A stretch of DNA of 64,000 nucleotides from Phymatolithon calcareum (Eukaryota > Rhodophyta > Florideophyceae > Hapalidiales). Of this stretch, positions 54,301-62,691 are shown one piece after another. The DNA is taken from contig OZ345352.1 of NCBI GenBank assembly GCA_977006965.1, positions 3,534,001 through 3,598,000 of the forward strand, written 5' to 3'. A program made the translations under genes and the position numbers. The notes under the pieces are model-generated. The model had not been told where the DNA came from, did no database searches, and saw only the letters and a list, made by a program, of their open reading frames with translations. The stretch's first letter is position 1. The number at the start of each line of letters is the position of its first letter.

Positions 54301-55422
54301 GCACTATACGGCCTGAAGCAAGCACCGCGACAGTGGCATGCCAAAATCGACAAGTTCCTCATCGACGAGCTCGGCTTCTCAAGTAGTCCCAATGATCCTT
54401 GTCTTTATGTCCGGCATAAGTCAAGCAGCATCATGATCATCGCGCTATATGTGGATGACTTGCTGATTGCCGGAAACGATACTTCTGCTATTTCGTGGAT
54501 CAAGGGGGAGCTGAACAACCGATTCGAGATGAAGGACCTTGGAGAAGCTAGTGTTTGTCTTGGACTTGAAATTCGCCGAGATCGCACACTTCGAACTCTT
54601 CACCTCTCGCAGTCGGTCTACGCTCAGTCAGTCTTGGAACGTTTCGGCATGGAGAACTCGAAACCAACACCAACCCCTATGGAGTCAAGCAACAAGAACA
54701 CCGGAACCGAAGAAGTCGACATCACCCAGCTCGTCGATGAACAAGTTCCATACCGTCCAGCCATCGGAAGTCTCATGTACTTGATGGTTGGTACACGCCC
54801 AGACATCTCGGACTCGGTCGGAAAGCTGTGTTCGTTCTGCGAAAAGCCCCTGAAACGTCACTGGATGGGCGTGAAGCGTGTTCTGCGATACATTGCGGGT
54901 ACTCGAGATCACGGAATTTTGTTCGGTGGAAGTGGGAGTTTGGTTCCAATCGGTTACACGGATGCGGATTGGGCGGGATGTGTTGAGACAAGACGGTCCA
55001 CGAGTGGCTATGTGTTCCTTCTTGCAGGGGGAGCCATAAGCTGGCGTTCAAAGAAGCAAACCATCGTCGCCACTTCAACATGCGAAGCGGAATACATCGC
55101 TTCGTGTGCCGCCGCCAAGGAATCTGTCTGGTTGTCAAGACTCATTGCCGATGTTCAAGGTCTGGAGAAGCCATCCGCCATGACTCTGTACACTGACAGT
55201 CAAAGTGCGATCGCGACCGGGCGAAACGCGACCATCACTCAGAGGAACAAGCACATAGACATCCAATATCACTATGTTCGTGATGTCGTTGCCACGGGCA
55301 AGATATCAATCAAGTATTGTAGTACTGAGTTGATGATTGCGGATGCACTGACCAAGCCACTCGATCGTGTCAAGACGGCCAAGTTCGCACAAGACATGGG
55401 AATATGCGCGAGGAGGTCGTAG
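51355..55422 (+). CDS. copia element D Gag-Pol polyprotein, only full-length frame, RT motif A mutated
   Basis: 1,355 aa from MNNSQGTLKV. Gag spans about 1-215, with zinc knuckle C220-EH-C223-x4-H228-x4-C233. Protease DSGST is at 296-300. The integrase zinc region has WHERLAH (425-431) and CNGC (461-464). The integrase triad is Asp492, Asp569 and Glu605, with the classic 35-residue D-E spacing. After a Ser-rich linker (730-800) comes RT: AKGFRQVHGVDYGETYAPV (904-922), motif [16 protein letters not shown] at 1032-1035. RNase H has DADW (1203-1206), CEAEYIAS, YTDSQSA and IADALTK. Motif A has Asn at 946 where the other copies have the metal-binding Asp (codon AAT for GAT), so polymerase activity should be lost. 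Other catalytic residues are present. The protein would assemble virus-like particles and copy and integrate the element if RT were restored in trans. Confidence 0.92.
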   Translation: MNNSQGTLKVEKLNETNFHAWKQKIQLVLSFHELDEFIEDDPPARDSEDFKLWRRNGNRAKAIIGLSLSDEHLEHVQDVETAKEMWTSILYIFERHTLLNKLAARRKFYTATMLEDEKILPYTNRIRQLASTLKSMGVDIDDKEMAMAVLNGLPERYDSLISALDALGNEDESFSLEFVKSRLLQEEQRMSMRVEASTVKAETAALFTARRDGERIRDYCEHCHRSGHRSVKCWTKFPHLAPEGYKNRNGKQTKPAAFLTDESEHVRVMSYSDFVCLMVKVRDSAISEKSKSWIIDSGSTSHMTFDRSIFCSYTKISSTVEMGTKAQATIAGKGDVIITLNVNGKSLKRKLKDVMHIPDFGYSLLSVSKMDEYGYGITFKSSRCYVKAHHDTIATGTLRKSLYSLDLADGNKLNEVSCFASLQLWHERLAHVDHTGIIGMVNHGVVKGVKIAPNSQSTHPCNGCLAGKDHRAPIPKCSNSRSTAVLDLVHSDVLGPIDIPSLGGSQYFITFIDDHSKWTTVFTMRKKSESFECFRKFHKYAETHTGRKHKHLNIQDFSKAPKLKAIRTDNGGENLSNEFKAYLAEHGIHQQLTVAYTPQQNGVAERMNRTLLNLVRSMLHHRGREKKFWAEALATAVYVRNRVTSRGLPSNTTPHHIWMGAPPDFGHLRVFGAKCWYVIPKKKVKKLDSRSREAVMLGYSLASKGYKLWDADLRKVIVSRDVTFNESEFGFDETETNVSLETPQIKMSDGTVEGKVISDVDDKSIEKDIDEGEQADGGEQPISPSGSDETSPMIAKPILRRSARVSKPPTDFWNAPSHTAMLAFESVNLASETGLSSHQVPQTFKEATSIKNVDFWSPGIENEHSSLTRNNTWKLVTRKPGMNVLPCKYVFKVKDTGPKVRIVAKGFRQVHGVDYGETYAPVVKFTSIRILLATVAVHALELYQMNVVTAFLHGDLHEDIYMEVPSGFRDPKRPDLVCKLLKALYGLKQAPRQWHAKIDKFLIDELGFSSSPNDPCLYVRHKSSSIMIIALYVDDLLIAGNDTSAISWIKGELNNRFEMKDLGEASVCLGLEIRRDRTLRTLHLSQSVYAQSVLERFGMENSKPTPTPMESSNKNTGTEEVDITQLVDEQVPYRPAIGSLMYLMVGTRPDISDSVGKLCSFCEKPLKRHWMGVKRVLRYIAGTRDHGILFGGSGSLVPIGYTDADWAGCVETRRSTSGYVFLLAGGAISWRSKKQTIVATSTCEAEYIASCAAAKESVWLSRLIADVQGLEKPSAMTLYTDSQSAIATGRNATITQRNKHIDIQYHYVRDVVATGKISIKYCSTELMIADALTKPLDRVKTAKFAQDMGICARRS

Positions 55423-55434
55423 TGTCCCTCGATC

Positions 55435-55443
55435 AAGGGGGAG
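55435..55443 (+). promoter_or_regulatory. polypurine tract of element D
   Basis: AAGGGGGAG directly before the 3' LTR. Confidence 0.8.
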
Positions 55444-55886
55444 TGTTGGAAGTGTGATTGCTTGGAGCTCTAGTCGCAAACACACTTCAATATCAAGGTA
55501 TGATCTCGGTACACGTGTACACGTGTCAAGTCGAATGTCAAAGTGTCTCAGAACCTTGAATCAAGAAGATTGGCAGTGACACGTGTCAGAGTATGATAAG
55601 AGTATGATAATCATGCCCCCCTCACTCAGTAGATGATTCTTGATTTTTTATGTTACACGTGTCATATGATAGTATGACAAATTTGTTTAGGGTTAGTGTG
55701 TCTCCGTCGTCAGTTAGGGTTTTGATCAAGTCTGGTTGTGTTCTCAGGTCTATATAGTCTTGACCTGAGGTCCGCCAAGTGAATAAACTAAGGAACTCAT
55801 TCACTCACAACTCATCTTCAACTCAACCAATTCACTCCAACCAAACTTTTTCCTTCACCTCATCTCCTCCATAACCTCCAACAACA
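55444..55886 (+). repeat. copia LTR (3' LTR of element D)
   Basis: 443 bp, TGTTGGAAGTGTGATTGCTT to CCTCCAACAACA. It carries the same CACGTG cluster. It abuts the gag of the oppositely oriented element I, where ATTCC follows at 55887. Confidence 0.88.
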
Positions 55887-56079
55887 ATTCCCGTGCCGGT
55901 GGATTGTCCTCAATGTATTCATCGAGTTCGCGGAAAGATAGTACTAGCTGATTTTTCTGTTTCCAAGTATGGAAATTGGTCTCATTGAGCTTTTCGACCT
56001 TCAGCGTTCCTTGTGAGTTATCCATTTTAGGACTTGGGGGTCTTGAAAATCTTGTTGAAATTCCGTTCGGGGAGTCCAC
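55887..56079 (-). pseudogene. copia element I gag N-terminus
   Basis: On the minus strand, MDNSQGTLKVEKLNETNFHT leads to DEYIEDNPPAR and is then cut by the LTR at 55886. The start region that is deleted in element H is intact here. Confidence 0.85.
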
Positions 56080-56502
56080 TGCGAGCTAACACAAGGTTAA
56101 CTATCAAAGCAATCTATCCCTTATAAGAAATTCCTTTGGGTCAGAATAACCCGGACTTTGATCTGGGGATGGCACTACGGCCGTATACCTCTTGAGCTTC
56201 TTCGAAGTTGATAAAAAAAGTTGAGAAAAAAAACCTGTACGAGCGGGCCCCACTAAAGACTTTCCAAAGGGTTGTGCACCACAGTGGTAGTAATTGAGTG
56301 AGGAGACGCAAGTACGTGTGCTCCGAAGAACCAGGCACAATGCCAGAACAGATCACAATCAAGGTAACGACCCTAGAGGGGTGTTTACCAGGAGCGTGTG
56401 AGCTGTAACACGAATCAGGGATGTTGACAGAGACAGATCGGGGGCGAAGGAGAACCCCGGAGACGGTGTGGATGATGACGGTTGAAATTTAAATCGCATT
56501 CA
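56080..56502 (-). other. leader of element I
   Basis: Near-identical to the leader of element H at 41,991-42,418, including the words GTAGTAATTGAGTGAGGAG and GACAGAGACAGATCGGGGGC. Confidence 0.75.
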
Positions 56503-56516
56503 CTGGGCCCATAAAC
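56503..56516 (-). promoter_or_regulatory. primer-binding site of element I
   Basis: The minus strand reads GTTTATGGGCCCAG directly after the LTR. Confidence 0.75.
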
Positions 56517-56991
56517 TGTTGTTGGAGGTTAGGGATGCGATAAGGATGATGGAATGGTTTGGTTGAGATGAATTGGTTGAGTGGTTGCTGAGGTGTTGGT
56601 GAATGAGTTCCTTGGTTTATTGCCTTGCTCGACCTCTGAACCTGGCAATATAGTCCTGAATATCAGATCTAGACTAGCTCTATATGTTAGATCAAATTAT
56701 GGGCCCTTGCTAGACGACGGAGACCAAGTAACCCTAAACAAATCTATCATAACATTATCATATTATAATACACGTGTAATATACCCAAACTCATCATTTT
56801 CGATGCTGAGTACGATGGTATGATTCGTATCGGCCAATCACATCTGTACACGTGTCCAGAGCAAAATTCTTCTCTGAACGTCTCCAAACACAGCTGTGAG
56901 ACTTATTGACATGTGTACACATGTACCGAGATCAAACATCCACAAATGAAGTGTGATGCGACTAATGCTCCAAGCAGTCACACTTCCAACA
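56517..56991 (-). repeat. copia LTR (5' LTR of element I)
   Basis: 475 bp. The minus strand runs from TGTTGGAAGTGTGACTGCTT (56991) to ACCTCCAACAACA (56517). Contains GTACATGTGTACACATGT, a decayed version of the CACGTG pair, and TATATAG-type sequence near 56,680. Confidence 0.85.
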
Positions 56992-58569
56992 TGTACCGCA
57001 TTGTAAACACAGTAGTCCACTTTGAGAAATCATCGATAAAGGGAATGAAGTAGCGAGATCTTCCGAGGAACGGGACATTGATTGGGCCGAGCACGTCAGA
57101 ATGGACAAGTTCAAGAATTGCAGATGAGCGCGAGGTACTTGTTTTCGGAATAGGAGCCTGGTGACCTTTGCATACACACAGCCAATACAATTATCGGAGA
57201 ACACAGAGCAAGACGAGAGGTCAATACCTTTGACCACCCCGTTGTTTACCATGTTTCTAATGCCGGAATGTTCGATATGCGCGAGGCGCTCATGCCAGAG
57301 CTTGACATTTGACAGGCATGCAGATTCTGATGTGCTGGACGTGTCGCAGATATCAAGAACCTAAAGTGACTCGCGGCGAGAGCCTGTGGCAATGGTTGTG
57401 TCGGTTGATGAGATTGTGCAACGGCCACTTTTGAAAGTAATATTCATTCCGTGAATGTCCATTTTTGATACAGACAGAAGCTGGTATCCAAAGTCAGGCA
57501 CGTGGAGTACATCAGACAGTATGATATTTGACGCTGTACCGTTAACATAGACTTGAACTTTGATGTCACCTTTTCCAGTAATTCTAGCCTTATCTTTTGT
57601 TCCCATCTCTACCGTAGCGTTACATATTGTTGTGTATGATGAAAACGCAGAACGGTCAAAGGTCATATGTGATGTGCAACCTGAGTCGATAAGCCAAACA
57701 TTTGATTTTTCATCGAGTTTTGACTCTCTGACCTTCGTCATGAGACAAATCATGTCCCTCTGATCCATAACTTTGACAGCAGTAGAGTGATCGGAAAGAA
57801 AGGCGGCAGGTTTGCCTTGGTCTTTCCTTGGCTTACGTCGCCAGCCTTCGGGAGCAAGCTCTGGGAATTTCTTGTAGCAACGCTCCAATGCATGACCCTC
57901 TTTGCCGCAATGCGCGCACTTGTGATATGCAGGCTTTCGACGATTAGCAAAAAGAGCGGATGAGTCAGAAGTAACGTTTGAAGCTTGCTCACGCATTTGT
58001 ATGGGTTGTATTTCTTGTAAGAGACGACTCTTGACGAATTCTAGAGAAAACGTTGTATCCTCATTCCCAAGGGCATCAAGCGCACTGATCAGATTGTTGA
58101 AGCGTTCAGGTAGTCCATTCAAAACAGCCATAGCCATTTCCTTATCGTCGATACCCACGCCCATTGACTTGAGTGTCGATGCAAGTTGTCGGATTCGGTT
58201 AGTGAGTGCCAAAATGTTTTCGTCTTCTGTCATGGTCGCAGTATAAAACTTGCGACGAGCGGCTAGTTTGTTGAGCAGAGTATGCCTCTCGAAGACGTTC
58301 AGAATACAAATCCACATTTCTTTCGCAGTCGACACATCGCGAACATGCTCGAGGTGCTCATCGGAGAGGGAAAGACCAATATGTGCCATGGCTTTTCGAT
58401 CGTATTTGCACCAATCGCGATAGCTTTCTGAGTCGATGGACGGAGCATCATCGTGAATGTAGTCATCAAGCTCGCGTAGAGACAAGAGAAGCTGGATCTT
58501 CTGTTTCCATGAGTGAAAGTTGGTGTTATTGAGCTTATCAACTTTTACAGCTCCGAGTCCGGAATCCAT
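56992..58569 (-). pseudogene. copia element J (distinct lineage) gag-protease-integrase
   Basis: The frame 58569-57361 encodes 402 aa starting MDSGLGAVKVDKLNNTNFHS. It has zinc knuckle CAHCGKEGHALERC (near 57,910) and protease DSGCTSHMT (near 57,690), both intact. A TAG replaces the Tyr codon in RRESL(Y) near 57,361. Integrase follows as KLWHERLAHIEHSG, then a frameshift near CIGC, then HSDVLGPINVPFLG and FTMRYM. Coding stops where the LTR of element I begins at 56,991. Its divergence from elements C, D, G and K throughout gag marks it as a separate family. Confidence 0.85.
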
Positions 58570-58591
58570 AGTTAGAGCAAGTGTTAATTAT

Positions 58592-58757
58592 TTATAATAA
58601 CTTGTTTCTGGCAAGGCTAAGACTTCTAAAATGCTTACGACTAACTAGATGTTTGTCGTAATTGTGCTGGTTATCGAATGTCTTCTTACACAATTTGCAA
58701 AAATGGAAGCCTTGGTTGTTTTTGAAGTCGACTCGGTTGCGACACTTCTTCTTGTTC
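58592..58757 (-). CDS. truncated C2H2 zinc-finger reading frame upstream of element J gag
   Basis: The minus-strand frame ends with TAA 22 nt before the gag ATG of element J. It reads a basic KNKKKCRNR stretch, then FCKLCKKTFDNQHNYDKHL and VSRKHFRSL. The finger is C-x2-C-x12-H-x5-H with the Phe and Leu positions of the U1/JAZ-type C2H2 class that often binds double-stranded RNA or RNA-protein complexes. The 5' side is cut by the LTR of element K on the other strand (about 58,757), so the true start is unknown. It could be the tail of a host gene, an extra frame carried by family J, or a transduced host fragment. The finger call is firm; the identity of the gene is not. Confidence 0.65.
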
Positions 58758-59197
58758 TTGGAAGTGCGATTGCTTGGAGCTCTAGTCGCAAACACAATTC
58801 AAGATCAAGATATGATCTCGGTACACGTGTACACGTGTCAAGTCGAAAGTCAAAGTGTCTCAGAACTTTGAATCAAGAAGATTGGCAGTGACACGTGTCA
58901 GAGTATGATAAGAGTATGATAATCATACCCCCCTCACTCAGTAGATGATTCTTCATTTTTCATGTTACACGTGTCATATGATATTATGACAAATTTGATT
59001 AGAGTTAGAGTGTCTCCGTCGTCAATTAGTGTTTTTCATCAAGTTGATTGAGTTTTCAGGTCTATATATGCTCGACATGGGATCCGCCAAGTGAATAAAC
59101 CAAGGAACTCATTCTCACCTATCTCAGCTTCTACTCACCATTTTCTTTCAACCAAACTTTTTCTTTCTCCCCATCACTTGCCTAACCTTCTCCAACA
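58757..59197 (+). repeat. copia LTR (5' LTR of element K)
   Basis: Starts near TTGGAAGTGCGATTGCTTGG and ends CTTCTCCAACA. The first few bases (TGTT) are uncertain at the junction with the zinc-finger frame. Four CACGTG cores, TATATATG near 59,065 and AATAAA near 59,094. Confidence 0.85.
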
Positions 59198-59211
59198 GGT
59201 TATGGGCCCAG
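59198..59211 (+). promoter_or_regulatory. primer-binding site of element K, perfect initiator tRNA-Met anticodon-arm match
   Basis: GGTTATGGGCCCAG begins at the first base after the LTR. It is complementary over 14 nt to the CUGGGCCCAUAACC anticodon stem-loop segment of eukaryotic initiator tRNA-Met. Confidence 0.88.
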
Positions 59212-59628
59212 TCAACGGACCTCAACACCCGCGTTTCATCATCATCGTCATCATCTCCGGGGTTCTCCTTCGCCCCCGATCTGTCTCTGTCTAATCTTCC
59301 TGCTTGCGCATCCTTGTCAAGAATCGTTGATTCTAGCTCGGTCCGCTTCAGGGGTTCACTAAGCGTCTTGCAGTGCGCGTTGCCGGCTGCAGGTTCAGGT
59401 GTACTAAAACACCACAAGGGTTTTCCTGTTGCGTATCCTTGTTAAAAACCTTTGATTCTTACTAGGCCCGTTTCAGGATACCACAAAACGTCTTGCAGTG
59501 CGTGTTGCCGACTGCAGGTTCAGATGTACCAAAACGCCACAAGAGGTATACGGCCATTGAGCCATCCCCCGATCAAGGTCCGGGTCACATTGACTCGAAG
59601 GAATTTCTTATACGGGATAGATTGCCTC
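59212..59628 (+). other. leader of element K with two 126-bp tandem units
   Basis: GCGTCTTGCAGTGCGCGTTG at about 59363 and ACGTCTTGCAGTGCGTGTTG at about 59489 head two copies of a 126-bp unit, which also includes the TTGATTCT and CCCGTTTCAGG words. ATC triplets near 59,240 match those in the inverted leader of element C. Confidence 0.75.
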
Positions 59629-62288
59629 CGCGAACTTGATGAACACATTGAGGACGATCCACCAGCATGGGACTCGGACGATTTCACTCTCTGGCGTCGA
59701 AGTGACAACAAGGCAAAGGCTATTATCGGACTTTCTCTCTCGGATGAACATCTCGAGCATGTGCAAGATGTGAATACGGCCAAGGAAATGTGGCAGTCGA
59801 TTCTCAATATCTTTGAACGACATACACTACTGAATAAACTGGCCGCTCGCCGCAAGTTCTATACCGCCACAATGCTCGAGGACGAGAAAATACTTTCTTA
59901 TACGAACCGTATTCGCCAGCTCGCATCCACCCTCAAGTCAATGGGTGTTGATATCGACGACAAAGAAATGGCGATGGCTGTGCTTAACGGACTTCCGGAA
60001 CGGTACGATAGCTTAATCAGTGCACTCGATGCTCTTGGCAACGAGTATGAGTCATTCTCGCTCGAGTTTGTGAAGAGCAGACTTTTGCAAGAGGAGCAGC
60101 GTATGTCTATGAGAGTCGAAGCATCAACCGTGAAAGCTGAGGCTGCGGCACTGTTCACAGCCAGACGCGATGGAGAACGCATTCGTGATCACTGCGACCA
60201 TTGGCATCGACCCGGACATAAGAGCGTTAAGTGTTGCACCAAATTCCCTCACCTTGCTCCGGAAGGATACAAACGTCGGAATGAAAAGCAAACAAAACCA
60301 TCTGCATTTCTGACTGATGAGTCGGAACCTGTTCGTGTCATGTCTGATTCCGACTTTGTATGCTTGATGGCCAAGGTGCGCAATTCCGACATTTCCGAGA
60401 AGTCCAAGTCCTGGATCATTGACTCTGGAAGCACATCCCACATGACGTCTGACCGCTCACTCTTCTGCACGTACACCGAACTGTCGTCTACTGTTGAAAT
60501 GGGAACGAAAGCTAAGGCCACAATCGCTGGAAAGGGTGATGCCATTATTACGATCAATGTGAATGGGAAGCCGTCGACATGCAAACTCAGGGATGTTATG
60601 CACATACCGGACTTTGGATACTCTTTACTATCGGTATCCAAAATGGATGAGTATGGATATGGGATTACGTTCAAGAATAGTCGTTGCTATGTTAAAGCTC
60701 ATGATGACACGGTTGCTACAGGAACACTTCGCAAGAGTCTCTACTCACTCGATCTTGCAGATGGCAATAAAGTTACCGAAGTTTCTTGTCTTGCTAGCCT
60801 CCAGCTTTGGCATGAACGTCTCGCTCATGTCCATCCCTCTGGTATCTCTGATATGGTACGTCATGGGGTGGTCAAAGGTGTGAACCTCGCTCCCAATCCA
60901 ATCTCAGAACATCCATACAAAGGCTGTATCGCCGGCAAAGGTCATCGCGCTCCTATCCCAAAGTCTAGTAGTACTCGTTCTGAGGCTGTCCTCAACCTCG
61001 TACATTCCGACGTCTTAGTTCCTATCGACATTCCATCACTTGGAGGCTCTCGATACTTCATCACATTCATCGATGATCACTCCAAATGGACCACGGTATA
61101 CACCATGCGACGGAAGTCGGAGAGCTTTGAGTGTTTTCGAAAGTTCCACAAGTATGCTGAAACCCATACTGGTAGAAAGCTTAAGCATTTGAACGTTCAG
61201 GACTTCTCGACTGCACCAAATCTCAAGGCTATTAGGACCGATAACGGAGGCGAGTACCTTTCCAACGAGTTCAAGGCATATTTGGCACAACACGGTATAC
61301 ATCAGCAACTCACAGTAGCATATACCCCACAACAGAACGGGGTGGCTGAGCGCATGAACCGCACACTTCTCAACTTGGTGCGCTCGATGCTTCATCACAG
61401 AGGCATCGAGAAGAAGTTCTGGGCTGAAGCACTTGCTACTTCTGTGTATGTTCGTAATCGAGTTACGTCACGAGGACTTCCTTCAAACACGACCCCCTAT
61501 CACATATGGATGGGTGGCGCTCCAGACTTGGGACACTTACGTGTATTTGGCATAAAGTGTTGGTACGTGATTCCGAAAAAGAAGGTTAAGAAACTCGACT
61601 ATCGAACTCGTGAAGCCATTATGCTGGGATATGCGACTTCGTCCAAAGGATATAAGCTTTGGGATCTGAGCTCCAAGAAGGTGATTGTGTCAAGGGATGT
61701 GACGTTCGGCGAATCGGATTGCGGATTAGGTGATGCTGAAACGGATGTATCCACTAACATTCCAGACGAGGGAGTCGTCCAAGCGTGCGAGGATACGGTT
61801 GAAGCTAAGGACTCTTCGGAGGAAAACAACAAGAACCTCGACGTGACTAACGAAGAAGGGCAGCAGGCGGACGATGCAGAACAACTAACAACAACACCGG
61901 CATCTGAAGTAACTACACCGATGATCGCCAAACCCATTCTGCGCAGGTCAGCTCGGGTCTCAAAACCACCCACTGACTTCTGGAAAGCTCCCCCGCACAC
62001 TGCAATGCTTGCCTTCGAATCTGTCAATCTCGCATCGGAATCCGCTTTGTCTTCTCATGAAATACCTCAAACCTTTAAGAAAGCGACTTCAAATCATAAT
62101 GTCGACTTCTGGTCAAAGGCAATAGAGAAAGAACATTCTTCACTCGTCCATAACAATACCTGGAAACTGGCTCCGCGCAACTCCGACATGAACGTGCTAC
62201 CGTGCAAGTTTGTCTTCAAGGTCAAGGATACAGGCTCAAAAGCTCGAATTGTGGCAAAAGGGTTCCGACAGGTGCATGGGGTGGACTT
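59629..62288 (+). pseudogene. copia element K gag-protease-integrase-partial RT
   Basis: At about 59,628 the leader (GATTGCCTC) joins CGCGAACTTGATGAACAC in gag, removing the ATG and the first 30 or so codons. The frame is then open to RT. The zinc knuckle has the same Cys-to-Trp change as element G (CDHWHRPGHKSVKC). The protease is DSGSTSHMT, followed by SDRS where most copies have FDRS. The integrase triad is complete: HSDVL, RTDNGGEYL, VAERMN. RT stops after AKGFRQVHGVD at 62,288, where unrelated sequence leads into the LTR of element L. The copy has no palm domain or RNase H. Confidence 0.9.
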
Positions 62289-62312
62289 GATGTAGGTTGT
62301 GGTTCTTGCTGA

Positions 62313-62670
62313 AATGATTCCTTGGTTTATTCACTTGGCGGACCTCAGGTCTGGCATATATAGGCCTGAGAATCCGACCAGACAAGTTAAAAGCCTTAGT
62401 CGACGACGGAGACACTCTCACCCTAAACATATTTGTCATAATATCATATGACACGTGTAACATGGAAAAATCAGAAATTATCGACTGAGTGAGGGGGGTA
62501 TGATTATCATACTCTTATCATACTCTGACACGTGTCATTGCCAATCTTCTTGATTCAAAGTTCTGAGACACTTTGACTTTCGACTTGACACGTGTACACG
62601 TGTACCGAGATCATACCTTGATATTGAAGTGTGCTTGCGACTAGAGCTCGAAGCAATCACACTTCCAACA
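62313..62670 (-). repeat. copia LTR (3' LTR of element L), lacking U5
   Basis: The minus strand starts TGTTGGAAGTGTGATTGCTT at 62670 after the tract GGGGGAG. It runs through the CACGTG cluster, TATATATG and AATAAA, and breaks off near 62,313, about 90 nt before the usual end. Confidence 0.82.
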
Positions 62671-62691
62671 CTCCCCCTTGATCGAGGAGCT

